Source: Planctomycetota bacterium (GTDB lineage: Bacteria; Planctomycetota; B15-G4). From it: DNA of 64,000 nt. Under the pieces are notes generated by a model, which ran no database searches, was not told the DNA's origin, and was given only the letters and a program-made list of their open reading frames with translations. The translations under genes were made by a program, and so were the position numbers. Shown one piece after another: positions 48,111 to 57,340 of the stretch (the first letter of the stretch is position 1; the number at the start of each line of letters is the position of its first letter). Where the stretch lies: the NCBI GenBank assembly GCA_020638905.1, contig JACKHP010000001.1, positions 186,001-250,000 of the forward strand. Direction: 5' to 3'.

Positions 48111-50663
48111 ATGGCCGCGCGGGCGCGTCCGGGATCGACGTCCGACGGCGCGGCGGCGCAGTCGGGGTTGCCGCGTGGTCCGCTCGTGCTCGTGCTGCTC
48201 GGCGTGCTGGCCGCGGCCGCGGTCTTCGCGCTCATCGAGGAGCGTCGCGAGGCGCCCGAGCGGCAACCGCTCGCGCTCCACGACAACCTCATGGAGGCCT
48301 TTCGCGACGGCGAGTGGGTGCGTCCCACGCGGCGCATCAACCTCGGCTCGCCGGTCGGACAGCGCCATACGGTCGAGGTCGTGCGACACGAGTTCTCGCG
48401 CGCCGAGGGCACGCTCTCGCGTCCCGAGGGCAAGCCGCCGTTCGCGTGGATGGCCGGCGACGCGCCGTCGATCACGCTCGACGTGCTCGAGCCGGCCGAG
48501 CGCGAACTCACCCTCTCGGTCGCCAAGGGCGTCTCGGCCGACGTCCAGCAGCTCGTGCTCGAGTTCAACGGACACCCGCTGCCCGCGGCACGGCTGCCGA
48601 AGAACGGGCGCTTCGGCTTCGTGACGCAGACCGTCCCCGCCGAGTGGCAGCAGCGCGGGACGAACGTGCTCGCGTTCCGCTTCGATTCGCTCGAGGTGCG
48701 GCGCCTGGCCGACCAGCCGGGTGACCTGCCGCTCGCCGGCCTCGTGTCCACCGTCGACTTCCTGGCCGAGGGCGAGCAGCCGCTGCCGCCGCCCGCGCGC
48801 GCGGGCGTGCTCGAGGTCGACGGCCCCGGTGCCCCGCACGTGAGCGTCGTGATCCCGGCCGAGACGTCGGCGCGCGCCGCGACCCTCGTGCCGCGCGCAT
48901 CGCGCGCGATCCTGCGCGTGGTGGTCGAACGCCTCGACGTCCCGCTCGACCTGAGCGTGCAGCTCGACTCGGGACAACGCGTGCGCCTCGGCGCGCTGCA
49001 GCCCGGCGCGACGCTGCCGCTCGAGGCGCGCTACGACCTGACGCCCTTCGCCGGACGCGCCGCGACGATCGACGCCTGGGCGCGTGGCCGCGCCGAGGAC
49101 GGCGGCGAGGTGCGGCTCTCGCGCGTCGGCGTGCTCGTGCCCGACGCCGAGCAGCAGCGCCTGCTCTCCGAGCGCGGGGCGCTGGGACGCTTCGCACCCG
49201 TGGGCACGCTGTCCTACGGTGCCGGCGACGACGAGGCGTCCGACGCGGGCGCGGCCGACGACGCGTCGTCGACCGACGCGCCGTTCACGCGGGCGCCGGC
49301 GGCGCGCGCGCGTCCCGGCGGCGGTCCGGCGCGGCCGTCGTTCCTGGTGGTGGTGCTCGACGCGCTGGCGCGCCGCTTCGTCGGCGCGTTCGGCGGACCG
49401 TCCGGCGCGACGCCCGCGCTCGACCGCCTCGCGCGCGAGGGACTCGTCGCGTCCGACGCCGTGGCCCCCGCGTCGTACACGCTCGCGTCCGTCGGGACGC
49501 TGCTCACCGGCACCGAGCCGGTCGAGCACGGCGTGGTGCTCGTCTCCGACGGCGACGCGATCCTGACCCTCGACGAGCACGCGCCGTCGCTCGCGTCGAC
49601 GTTCGCCGCCGCCGGTTGGCGCACGCGCGCGTTCGTCACGAACCCCAACGCCGCCGCGCGCCACGGCTACGCCCGCGGGTTCGAGCGCTACGACGAGCTG
49701 TTCGCCGATCCCGAGCTGTGGGACGAGGGCGTGTCGGGCGCCGAGCTGCCCCCGCGCCTCGCGGCGTTCCTGGCCGAGACGGGCGACGCGCCGTTCCTGG
49801 CGTACGTGCACGTGTTCGAGCCGCACGCGCCGTACCGCGCGCCCGACGCCCTGCGCGCGCGCTTCGTGACCACGCCGTACGACGGTCCCGTGAGCGGCGA
49901 ACGCGCGTGGATCGACGCCTACCGCACGTCCGACGTGGCCGTCTCCGACCTGGGCTGGACGCACCTGGCCGAGCTCTACACCGCGCGCGTCGCCCTGGCC
50001 GACTCGGTGCTGGCCGACCTGCTCGCCACGCTCGTCGACGCGGGACGGGCCGACGACACCGTGGTGCTGGTGGTCTCCGACCACGGCGAGGGACTGGGCC
50101 AGCATGACACCCTCGAGCACGGCGACCTCGTGACCCACGAGCAGGTCGACGTCCCGTTCGTGCTGCGCGCCGACTGGCTCGCGGCCGGGACGATCGACGG
50201 TCCCGTCACGCTCTCCGACGTGGCGCCCACGCTGCTCGGACTGGCGGGGCTCGACGTGCCGTCGGCGATGAGCGGCGTCGACCTGCTCGGCGAGCGGCTC
50301 GACCCGCGTCGGCCGCGCCTCTCGCGCAACGCCGCGCTGCGTCCCCAGTTCGGCTGGACGCGCTCGGGGTTGCGGCTCGTGGTCGACCTCGAGACGCGCG
50401 CCGTCGCGCTCTACGACATCCTGCGCGATCCGGACGAGCTGCACGACGTGTCGCTCGAGCGTCCGGCGTCGACGGCGCTGCTGCTGCGCGAGCTCGTCGC
50501 CGCGCTGACCGTGCGTGGCGGCGCGCGCGCGGTCGAACCGTCCGAAGACCTCTCGGTGGACATCGGGGCCATCGGCTACGTCATGAACCCGGGCCGGGCG
50601 GTCGACGAAAGCGCGTCGGTCGACTTCGCGCAGGAGCTGCGCCACCTGCGTCGGCGGCTCTGA
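48111..50663 (+). CDS. Alkaline-phosphatase-superfamily (sulfatase-like) membrane protein
   Basis: In this 850-residue protein one N-terminal helix (about 24-42) anchors a large periplasmic part: about 350 beta-rich residues, then a sulfatase fold with FLVVVLDALARRFVG (metal Asp), TPALDRLAREG, VVLVVSDHGEGLGQHD and HEQVDVPFVLR. The formylglycine motif C/S-x-P-x-R is replaced by SYTLAS in APASYTLASVGTLLTG, so a classical Cys-to-formylglycine sulfatase is excluded. A Ser or Thr nucleophile, as in phosphoglycerol- and phosphoethanolamine-transferases, is possible. It is the last gene of the FHA operon; a short hairpin (50667-50689) follows. Confidence 0.76.
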   Translation: MAARARPGSTSDGAAAQSGLPRGPLVLVLLGVLAAAAVFALIEERREAPERQPLALHDNLMEAFRDGEWVRPTRRINLGSPVGQRHTVEVVRHEFSRAEGTLSRPEGKPPFAWMAGDAPSITLDVLEPAERELTLSVAKGVSADVQQLVLEFNGHPLPAARLPKNGRFGFVTQTVPAEWQQRGTNVLAFRFDSLEVRRLADQPGDLPLAGLVSTVDFLAEGEQPLPPPARAGVLEVDGPGAPHVSVVIPAETSARAATLVPRASRAILRVVVERLDVPLDLSVQLDSGQRVRLGALQPGATLPLEARYDLTPFAGRAATIDAWARGRAEDGGEVRLSRVGVLVPDAEQQRLLSERGALGRFAPVGTLSYGAGDDEASDAGAADDASSTDAPFTRAPAARARPGGGPARPSFLVVVLDALARRFVGAFGGPSGATPALDRLAREGLVASDAVAPASYTLASVGTLLTGTEPVEHGVVLVSDGDAILTLDEHAPSLASTFAAAGWRTRAFVTNPNAAARHGYARGFERYDELFADPELWDEGVSGAELPPRLAAFLAETGDAPFLAYVHVFEPHAPYRAPDALRARFVTTPYDGPVSGERAWIDAYRTSDVAVSDLGWTHLAELYTARVALADSVLADLLATLVDAGRADDTVVLVVSDHGEGLGQHDTLEHGDLVTHEQVDVPFVLRADWLAAGTIDGPVTLSDVAPTLLGLAGLDVPSAMSGVDLLGERLDPRRPRLSRNAALRPQFGWTRSGLRLVVDLETRAVALYDILRDPDELHDVSLERPASTALLLRELVAALTVRGGARAVEPSEDLSVDIGAIGYVMNPGRAVDESASVDFAQELRHLRRRL

Positions 50664-50697
50664 ACGCGGCGGTACGGCGCGATCCGCCGGGCCCGCC

Positions 50698-51816
50698 TCA
50701 ACCCGTCCGGCTGCGGAACATCCAGCTCGCGGCGGGCAGGGTCACGCCGGCGATCACGAGCAGCGGCCAGAGCTGGGGCCAGACCTCGGACGGTCCCGCG
50801 CCCTGCAGGAAGACGTGCCGCAGCGCGAGCACCGCGTGCCGCAGGGGATTGGCCAGGGTCAGCGTCTGCAACCAGCCCGGCATGTTCTCGACCGGCGTCG
50901 TGAAGCCCGACAGGATCGTCGCCGGCATGATGAACACGAACGATCCGAGCAGGCCCTGCTGCATCGTCGTCGAGAGCGACGAGACGAGCAGTCCGACGCC
51001 GACGATGGCGAGCACGAACACGAACAGCACGGCCAGCATGGCGAGGAACGCGCCGCGGAACGGCACGCCGAACCACCACACGGCGGCGGCCGAGAGCAGC
51101 AGTCCGTCGAAGATGCCGAAGACGATGCCCGGCACGGCCTTGCCGATCAGGATCTCGCCCGCGCGGAAGGGCGCCACGAGCAGCTGGTCGAAGGTGCCGA
51201 ACTCGCGCTCGCGCGCCACCGAGAGGCTCGTGAGCAGCATCACCACGACCATCGCGATCTCGGCCGCGAGGGCCGAGACGATGTACCAGCGGCTCGATAG
51301 GTTGGCGTTGAACCACGAGCGTTCGACGACGAGGAGCCGCGGCGCCGACGGATCGCCCGCGCCGTCCGCGCCGGACGGCGAGAAGCGCGCGGCGATCCGC
51401 CCCAGGTAGCCGAGCGCGACCGACGCCACGTTCGAGTTGCGTCCGTCGGCGACGACCTGCACGACGGGCGGGTCGCCGGTGCCCAGCCGGCGCGCGAAGT
51501 CGGAGCCCACGTGCACGACGAGTCGCACGTCCTGCGACTCGATGACATCGGTCATCTGCGACGTCGAGTCGAGCATGCGCACGAGGTGGAAGTCGGGCGA
51601 GTGCTCGATGTCGGCCAGGAATCGGCGCGACTCGGCGGTGCGCGACTCGTCGAGCACCGCGTAGCGCACGTCCGTCACGTCGAAGGTGGCCGCGTAGCCG
51701 AACACCACGAACTGGATGAACGGCGGTCCGATCACGACGAAGCGGCTCTTCGGGTCGCGCAGCACCGCCAGGAACTCCTTCGCCACCAGCGCCAGGATGC
51801 GTCGCAGCGCGTTCAC
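50698..51816 (-). CDS. ybhR: ABC exporter permease, YbhR-like
   Basis: This 372-residue ABC-2 type permease has one N-terminal helix (FVVIGPPFIQFVVFGY), a large extracytoplasmic loop (about 45-175, with VRYAVLDESRTAESRRFL) and five more helices in the C-terminal half, including AREREFGTFDQLLVAPFRAGEILIGK, a typical coupling segment before helix three. Length (YbhR 368) and layout match YbhR. The gene is last of five in a minus-strand operon (channel, HlyD, ATPase, YbhS-like, YbhR-like), with a GTGA overlap at its start. It should form the pore with the YbhS-like protein and use the double ATPase to export hydrophobic compounds or cations. Confidence 0.88.
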   Translation of the reverse strand: MNALRRILALVAKEFLAVLRDPKSRFVVIGPPFIQFVVFGYAATFDVTDVRYAVLDESRTAESRRFLADIEHSPDFHLVRMLDSTSQMTDVIESQDVRLVVHVGSDFARRLGTGDPPVVQVVADGRNSNVASVALGYLGRIAARFSPSGADGAGDPSAPRLLVVERSWFNANLSSRWYIVSALAAEIAMVVVMLLTSLSVAREREFGTFDQLLVAPFRAGEILIGKAVPGIVFGIFDGLLLSAAAVWWFGVPFRGAFLAMLAVLFVFVLAIVGVGLLVSSLSTTMQQGLLGSFVFIMPATILSGFTTPVENMPGWLQTLTLANPLRHAVLALRHVFLQGAGPSEVWPQLWPLLVIAGVTLPAASWMFRSRTG

Positions 51817-52952
51817 GGCGACTCCAGGCGTTCGCCCACGTTGCGGCGCGCCAGGGCGAAGAACACCGTGGCGGCGACGGCCAGCGCGAGCGCGTCGGGC
51901 AGCACCACCGACCACACGTCGCCGGCCAGGAACAGCGTGTGGCTGATGTCGACGAAGTAGCGCGCCGGCACGATGTGGCTGATGAAGCGGATGGGCGCCG
52001 GGACGCTGCCCAGGTCGAAGAGCAGTCCCGAGAGGAAGAAGGCCGGCAGGAAGCCGGCGATCACCGAGACCTGCGCGGCCACGAACTGGACGCGCAGCCC
52101 GGCCGAGAACGCGAGGCCCAGTCCGAGGGCGGCCAGCAGGAAGAGCGAGCTGCACAGGACGAGCAGGAACAGCGAGCCGCGCAGCGGGACGTCGAACAGC
52201 CACACGCCGCCCAGGATCGAGATCGCGAGCCCGAGCAGTCCCAGGCCGAGGTACGGCAGCGTCTTGCCGATCAGCAGCTCGCGCGCGCGCAGCGGCGTGG
52301 CCAGGATCGCCTCCATCGTGCCGCGCTCCCACTCGCGCGCGATGACGAGCGCGGTGAGCAGCGTGCCGGTGAGCGTCATGATCAGCGCGATGAGGCCGGG
52401 GACGAGGTACGCGCGGCTCTCGTTGACCGGGTTGAACCACGTGCGCGGCTCGAGCACCACCGCCGGGCCCGCGGCCGGCTCGCCGCGTGCGCGACGGGCC
52501 GTCGTCCAGCCGGCGACGGCCTGGGTCACGTAGTTGCGGATCAGGCTCGCGCGGTTCGCGTCGATGCCGTTCAGCACGAGCTGCACGTCGGCGCGTCCGT
52601 CGCGCAGCAGCTCGCGCTCGAAGTCGCCGCGTACGCGCACGATGCCGTCCACCGCGCCGCCTTCCAGCAGCGCGGAGGCCTCGTCCATCGTGGCGGCCGT
52701 GACGACGTCGAAGTACGGCGTGGACGCGAAGCGCGCCAGCAGGTCGCGCGCCGGGGCGGACGAGTCGTCGGCCACCACCGCGAGCGGCACCTCGAGCGGG
52801 TCGAGCGACACGCCGTAGCCGAACAGGAACAGCAGCACCACCGGCATCACCACCGCGAGCAGGATGCTGCTCGGATCGCGCCGCACCTGGAGCAGCTCCT
52901 TGCGCAGCAGCCCGCGCAGGCGCAGCAGCGACCTCGCGCGCGGAGAGCTCAT
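51813..52952 (-). CDS. ybhS: ABC exporter permease, YbhS-like
   Basis: This 379-residue ABC-2 permease has a helix at about 30-50 (SILLAVVMPVVLLFLFGYG), an extracytoplasmic domain (about 55-180, VPLAVVADDSSAPARDLL) and then five helices, with VIAREWERGTMEAILATPLRARELLIGK as the conserved pre-helix coupling segment. Length and order are as in YbhS (377). It overlaps the ATPase gene by ATGA in front and the YbhR-like gene by GTGA behind, so all should be made in equal amounts. Confidence 0.88.
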   Translation of the reverse strand: MSSPRARSLLRLRGLLRKELLQVRRDPSSILLAVVMPVVLLFLFGYGVSLDPLEVPLAVVADDSSAPARDLLARFASTPYFDVVTAATMDEASALLEGGAVDGIVRVRGDFERELLRDGRADVQLVLNGIDANRASLIRNYVTQAVAGWTTARRARGEPAAGPAVVLEPRTWFNPVNESRAYLVPGLIALIMTLTGTLLTALVIAREWERGTMEAILATPLRARELLIGKTLPYLGLGLLGLAISILGGVWLFDVPLRGSLFLLVLCSSLFLLAALGLGLAFSAGLRVQFVAAQVSVIAGFLPAFFLSGLLFDLGSVPAPIRFISHIVPARYFVDISHTLFLAGDVWSVVLPDALALAVAATVFFALARRNVGERLESP

Positions 52953-54721
52953 GGCGCGCGTCCCGCGACGGCCGCCCGGGGACGGGCGGCGCCCTCGGCC
53001 AGGGCGATGAACGCGTCGGCGATGCTCGGGTCGGGCGTCTCGGGGCCGGCGGCCAGCGCGCGGATCTCGGCCGGCGTGCCCTGCGCCAGCTCGGTGCCGC
53101 GCGACATGATCAGCATGCGGTCGCAGTACTCGGCCTCTTCCATGAAGTGCGTCGTCACGACGACGGTCACCCCCTGCTGGGCGAAGCCGTTGATGCGCAG
53201 CCAGAACTCGCGCCGCGCGAGCGGGTCGGCGCCCGACGTGGGTTCGTCGAGGAACAGGATGTCGGGCTCGTGCAGCATGGCGGTGGCCATGGCGAGGCGC
53301 TGCTTGTATCCCTGGGGCAGTGAGCGCGTCTTGTCGTCGCGCCGCTCGCGCAGGTCGAACTCGTCGAGCGCCCAGTCGAGGCGCTCGCGCAGCCGGCGTC
53401 CCGAGAGGCCGTAGGCCTTGGCGTAGAAGGCCAGGTTCTGCTGCACCGTCAGGTCGCGGTAGAGCGAGAAGGCCTGCGCCATGTAGCCGAGCCGCGCGCG
53501 CGCCAGCGCCGGCGAGCGACGCAGGTCGAGTCCCGCCACCGAGAGCTCGCCGTCGCTCGCGCGCGTCAGGCCGCACAGCATGCGGAAGGTGGTCGTCTTG
53601 CCCGCGCCGTTGGGCCCGAGCAGCCCGAACACCTCGCCGCGACGGACCGCGAAGCCGATGTGCTTGACGGCCTCGAAGGTCCCGAAGCGCTTGCACAGGT
53701 CGCGCACCTCGATCACGGTCTCGCGTGCGTCGTGCGTGCTCGCGCCGGACGCGGCGCCCGCGCGGCCGGTCGGCAGCGCCTCGCCGTGCCGGCGCCACAT
53801 GGCCATGAACGCGCTCTCGAAGTCGGGCGCCACCTGGTCGGACGTCGCCGCGTCGCCGTCGTCCACGGCCGCGCGCAGCGCCGTGGGATCGGACGACGCG
53901 AGCACGCAGCGCACGCGCCCCGAACGGATCGTGGCGTCGAGCACCGAAGGCTCGTGCGCCAGCCGCGACTGCAGACGGCGCGGTCCCGACGCGGGCGACG
54001 GCGTCACGGCGAAGACCCGTCCCCGCACCTGGTCGTGGAAGTGGCGCGGCGGACCCTCGTCGCGCTTCGCTCCCTCGTCGAGCACCACGACGCGGTGGCA
54101 GCGGTCGGCCTCGTCGAGGTACGAGGTGGCCACGACCACGCCCAGCCCGTGTTCGTCCACGAGGCGATACAGGATCGTCCACAGGTCGCGGCGCGAGACG
54201 GGGTCGACGCCCACGGTGGGCTCGTCGAGCAGCAGCCCCTCGGGATCGCGCACGAGCGCGCAGGCCAGTCCGAGCTTCTGCTTCATGCCGCCCGAGAGCG
54301 CGCCGGCGCGACGTGCGGTGAACGGCGCGAGGTCGGTCATCGCGAGCAGGCGCTCGAAGGACGCGCGGCGCTCGTCGCCCGTCACGCCGCGCAGGTCGGC
54401 GTACAGGTCGAGGTTCTCCTGCACGGTGAGATCCTGGTACAGGCCGAACTGCTGCGGCATGGAGCCGATGCGTTCGCGCAGCGCGGTCGTCTCGCGCACG
54501 CTGTCGAGCCCGAGCATCGTGAGCGAGCCCTCGTCGGGGACGAGCAGCCCCGCGGCCAGGCGCAGCAACGTCGTCTTGCCGGCGCCGTCCGGTCCCACGA
54601 TGCCGGTGATCTCGCCGGCGCGCGCGTCGAACGAGAGTCGCGAGAGGGCGGGCCGCGTCGCGCGTGCGAACGTCTTGGTGACGTCGCGCACCGCGAGCAT
54701 GACCTCGCCCGCGTCGCTCAC
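52949..54721 (-). CDS. ybhF: ABC exporter ATPase with two fused nucleotide-binding domains, YbhF-like
   Basis: This 590-residue protein has two complete ATPase domains. The first (about 8-235) has Walker A GPDGAGKTT, signature ALSGGMKQKL and Walker B GLLLDEPTVGVDP. The second (about 315-560) has GPNGAGKTT, SLPQGYKQRLAMA and ILFLDEPTSGADP. The second signature is LPQGYKQ instead of LSGGQ. YbhF of E. coli is a fused double ATPase of 578 residues, so this is its counterpart. The GTG at 54721 overlaps the HlyD stop (GTGA); the in-frame ATG at 54700 is an alternative. It drives the YbhS/YbhR-like permeases. Confidence 0.91.
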   Translation of the reverse strand: MSDAGEVMLAVRDVTKTFARATRPALSRLSFDARAGEITGIVGPDGAGKTTLLRLAAGLLVPDEGSLTMLGLDSVRETTALRERIGSMPQQFGLYQDLTVQENLDLYADLRGVTGDERRASFERLLAMTDLAPFTARRAGALSGGMKQKLGLACALVRDPEGLLLDEPTVGVDPVSRRDLWTILYRLVDEHGLGVVVATSYLDEADRCHRVVVLDEGAKRDEGPPRHFHDQVRGRVFAVTPSPASGPRRLQSRLAHEPSVLDATIRSGRVRCVLASSDPTALRAAVDDGDAATSDQVAPDFESAFMAMWRRHGEALPTGRAGAASGASTHDARETVIEVRDLCKRFGTFEAVKHIGFAVRRGEVFGLLGPNGAGKTTTFRMLCGLTRASDGELSVAGLDLRRSPALARARLGYMAQAFSLYRDLTVQQNLAFYAKAYGLSGRRLRERLDWALDEFDLRERRDDKTRSLPQGYKQRLAMATAMLHEPDILFLDEPTSGADPLARREFWLRINGFAQQGVTVVVTTHFMEEAEYCDRMLIMSRGTELAQGTPAEIRALAAGPETPDPSIADAFIALAEGAARPRAAVAGRAP

Positions 54722-55743
54722 CGCTGGACGTCCCCGGGCGCGGCCGCGCCCTGGGCATCGGTCGCGAGTTCGACGGTCACGGGCATCCCCAGCCGCAGGC
54801 GATCGCCGGGATCGTCGACCCAGACGCGCACCTCGTACACGAGGCGCGTGCGCAGGTCGGCGGTCTCGACGGCCTTCGGCGTGAACTCGGCCACCGGCGA
54901 CACGAAGCCGACGCATCCCGGGAAGGACTCGTCGCCCCAGGTGTCGCTCGTGACGCGCGCGGACTGGCCGAGCGCCACGCGTCCGAGCTCGCCCTCGGCG
55001 ACGTGCACGCGGATCCACTTGGGGTCGGTGAGCGCCAGCGTGAACGCGGGCTGGTTCGGTCCGGCCATCTCGCCCGGCTCGAGCAGCCGGCTCTGGATCG
55101 TCCCCGCGGAGGGTGCGACGAGGGCGAGGTCGGCCACACGCGCGTCGAGCAGCGCGAGCTGCGCGTCGAGCGCGGCCAACGTCGCCTCGGCCTCGGCGAC
55201 GAGCTCCTCGCGGGGGCCGGCCTCGGCCAGCGCGAGCGCCTGGCGCCGGACCTCGACGTCGGCCTCGGCCACGCGCAGCGCGCCGCGGCTGCGGTCGAGG
55301 TCCTGCGCGCTGCTCGCGCCGCCGCTCGCGGTGCGCTCGACGCGCTCGAGGTCGCTGTGTGCCGTGTCGCGTCGCACCTCCGCGGCCGCGAGCTCGGCGC
55401 GCGCCTGGCCGACCTCCTCGGGACGGCTGCCGTTGCGCAGCCGCCGCACGACCTCGGCCTGGGCATCGCGCCGCGCCGACGCCTGGGCGCGCTCGGCCGC
55501 GAGTCGTTCGCCGCGCAGGCGCGCGAGCACCTGTCCGGGCGCGACGCGGTCGCCCTCCTCGACCTCGACCGAGGCGACCAGTTCCTGCTCGCGGAACGCG
55601 AGCCGCGCGTCGCGGATCTCGACGTTGCCGTAGAGCACGAGCGACGCGCCGGGCTCGTCGTGCGCGCTCTCCGCGTACTGCGTCACGGCCACGGCCGTCG
55701 CTCCGACGAGCACGACGACGGCCACGATCCAGGCGCGCTTCAT
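54718..55743 (-). CDS. ybhG: HlyD/YbhG-type membrane-fusion protein
   Basis: This 341-residue protein has an N-terminal anchor or signal at residues 3-22 (RAWIVAVVVLVGATAVAV). A lipoyl half-motif (VEVEEGDRVAPGQVLARL) is followed by an Ala/Glu/Arg-rich coiled-coil hairpin (about 80-190), the second lipoyl half (LVAPSAGTIQSRLLEPGE) and a beta-barrel with LALTDPKWIRVHV. This is the periplasmic adaptor that links the ABC permease to the outer-membrane channel. Length fits YbhG (332). It sits between the channel gene (ATGA overlap) and the ATPase gene (GTGA overlap). Confidence 0.91.
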   Translation of the reverse strand: MKRAWIVAVVVLVGATAVAVTQYAESAHDEPGASLVLYGNVEIRDARLAFREQELVASVEVEEGDRVAPGQVLARLRGERLAAERAQASARRDAQAEVVRRLRNGSRPEEVGQARAELAAAEVRRDTAHSDLERVERTASGGASSAQDLDRSRGALRVAEADVEVRRQALALAEAGPREELVAEAEATLAALDAQLALLDARVADLALVAPSAGTIQSRLLEPGEMAGPNQPAFTLALTDPKWIRVHVAEGELGRVALGQSARVTSDTWGDESFPGCVGFVSPVAEFTPKAVETADLRTRLVYEVRVWVDDPGDRLRLGMPVTVELATDAQGAAAPGDVQR

Positions 55744-57290
55744 GGGGATGTCTCCTGCGTCGCGGTCGCGTGCTGCGCGAACGGGCCGGGGGTCGTTCCG
55801 TGGTCGAGGTCGAGCGCCGTCCAGCCGCCGCCGAGGGCGCGGTAGAGCTGGATCATCTGCGCCAGCGCGTCCTGGCGCGCGACGAGCGCGTCGTCCTCGA
55901 CGGCCACGAGGCTGCGCTGGGCGTCGACCACGTCGAGCAGGCTCCGCAGGCCCGCGTCGTAGAGCTGGGTCGAGAGGTCGACCGCCTGCCGCGCGGCGTC
56001 CGCCGCCGCGTCGAGGTCGTCGGCGCGGCGCCGGCTGTGGACGACTCCGCTCACGGCGTTCTCGACCTCGCCGGCGGCCGCGAGCAGCGCCTGCTCGAGG
56101 GCCAGCCTGGCCTGCTCGGCCTGGGCGCGGCGCGCCTCGACGGTGCTCGCGATGCGTCCGCCGTCGAACAGCGGGACGCTCAGCGACGGGCCCCACGATG
56201 TGATCGCCACGTCGCGATCGGGCAGATCGTTCGCGTCCATCGCCTGGAGCGTGAACGTGCCCGAGAGTCCGAGCCGCGGATAGTGCTCGGCCTCGGCCGC
56301 GCCGATGCGCGCCACCGCCGCCGCGTACGCACGCTCGGCCGCGCGCACGTCCGGACGACGCGTGACGAGGTCGGCCGGGATGCCGAGCGCCGGCAGCGGC
56401 GGCAGCGCGGGGGTCGCACCCGGCGCCGGCAGTCCGTCGGCTGGGAGCTCGCCGAGCAGCAGCGCGAGCCGGTTCTCGGCCACGCCGCGCGCCCGTTCGA
56501 GCGCGGGACGCCGCGCGCGCGTCTGCTGCACGAGACGCTCGGCCTGCACGACGTCGAGCCGCGGACGCGCGCCCGCGTCGACGCGCGTGCGCGCCAGGCC
56601 GAGCGACTGCTCCTGGAGCGCGACGTTGCGCGCGAGCACCGCCAGCCGGTCGTCGAGCACGCGCACGTCGACGTACGCCAGCGCGACCTCGGCCGCGAGC
56701 GAGACCGCCGCCGCGCGCAGGTCCTCGCGCCGGGCCTCGACGTCGGCGTCGGCGGCCTCGACGAGGCGCCCGACGCGTCCCCACAGGTCGAGCTCCCAGC
56801 CGGCCAGCGCGCTCACCGCGAAGACCTCGGCCGACTTGCCCGCCGGCGGACCCTGGAAGACGAGCGCCTCGTCGCCCGAGTCGAAGCGCGTGTACGTCCC
56901 GCGCGCGTCGAGCTGCGGCAGGCGCTCGGCGTCACTCACGCCGCGCCGCGCGAGCGCCTCGACCACGCGCTCGCGCGCCGCGCCCAGCGTACGGTTGCCG
57001 CGCGCGGCCTGCTCGACGAGTCGCGTCAGCTCGGGATCGTCGAAGACCGACCACCACGCGTCGGGCGGCGCGGTCGCGTCGTCCGACGTGGCGGCCTGAG
57101 TGGCGTCGCGCCAGGTCGCGTCGTCGAGGCCGGGCCAGGCCGGGGGTTCGTAGTCGGGACCCACGCTGCAGGCGGCGGACGCGAGCGCCAGCGCCGCCGC
57201 CAGGAACCTCGCGCGACCGAGTCGCCGCGCGATCCAGCGCCCGCGCCTCGCGCGCCCGGCTTGTGGACGTAGATCATACGCGCGTATCAT
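55740..57290 (-). CDS. TolC/NodT-type outer-membrane efflux channel
   Basis: This 516-residue protein has the OEP family layout, with two repeats of long amphipathic helices and short beta-strands (first repeat opens WWSVFDDPELTRLVEQAARGN, the DPxL pattern typical of NodT/OprM proteins; second LVTRRPDVRAAERAYAAAVARIGAAEA). An N-terminal signal with SAAC (Cys41 region) suggests a lipoprotein like OprM. The ATG at 57290-57288 is the only start in this frame before the signal and lies within operator I. It is the first gene of the exporter operon, so one promoter controls channel, adaptor, ATPase and permeases. E. coli ybhGFSR lacks this gene. Confidence 0.9.
   Translation of the reverse strand: MIRAYDLRPQAGRARRGRWIARRLGRARFLAAALALASAACSVGPDYEPPAWPGLDDATWRDATQAATSDDATAPPDAWWSVFDDPELTRLVEQAARGNRTLGAARERVVEALARRGVSDAERLPQLDARGTYTRFDSGDEALVFQGPPAGKSAEVFAVSALAGWELDLWGRVGRLVEAADADVEARREDLRAAAVSLAAEVALAYVDVRVLDDRLAVLARNVALQEQSLGLARTRVDAGARPRLDVVQAERLVQQTRARRPALERARGVAENRLALLLGELPADGLPAPGATPALPPLPALGIPADLVTRRPDVRAAERAYAAAVARIGAAEAEHYPRLGLSGTFTLQAMDANDLPDRDVAITSWGPSLSVPLFDGGRIASTVEARRAQAEQARLALEQALLAAAGEVENAVSGVVHSRRRADDLDAAADAARQAVDLSTQLYDAGLRSLLDVVDAQRSLVAVEDDALVARQDALAQMIQLYRALGGGWTALDLDHGTTPGPFAQHATATQETSP
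57273..57290. promoter_or_regulatory. Operator I (18-bp palindrome) over the channel gene start
   Basis: ATCATACGCGCGTATCAT: eight of nine base pairs are symmetric, with the perfect core ATACGCGCGTAT. It matches operator II at 13 of 18 positions; the centres are 50 bases apart. It contains the ATG of the minus-strand channel gene. This fits a TetR-type operator (TCAnACG-CGTnTGA-like) bound by the divergent regulator. Confidence 0.68.
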
Positions 57291-57322
57291 TTGCGGGAGT
57301 CTGGCCGAACGCGCCCCCCGAA

Positions 57323-57340
57323 GTCAAACGCCCGTATGAC
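57323..57340. promoter_or_regulatory. Operator II (18-bp palindrome) over the TetR gene start
   Basis: GTCAAACGCCCGTATGAC: seven of nine base pairs are symmetric. It contains the ATG of the regulator at 57336-57338, so binding would block its own expression. The 45 bases between the two start codons must hold both promoters. Confidence 0.66.

Noticed and set aside
45723..50645. 1640-codon minus-strand frame opposite the FHA/zinc-ribbon/sulfatase-like operon
   Set aside because: Low-complexity reverse reading of the coiled-coil and sulfatase genes; the plus-strand proteins are convincing.
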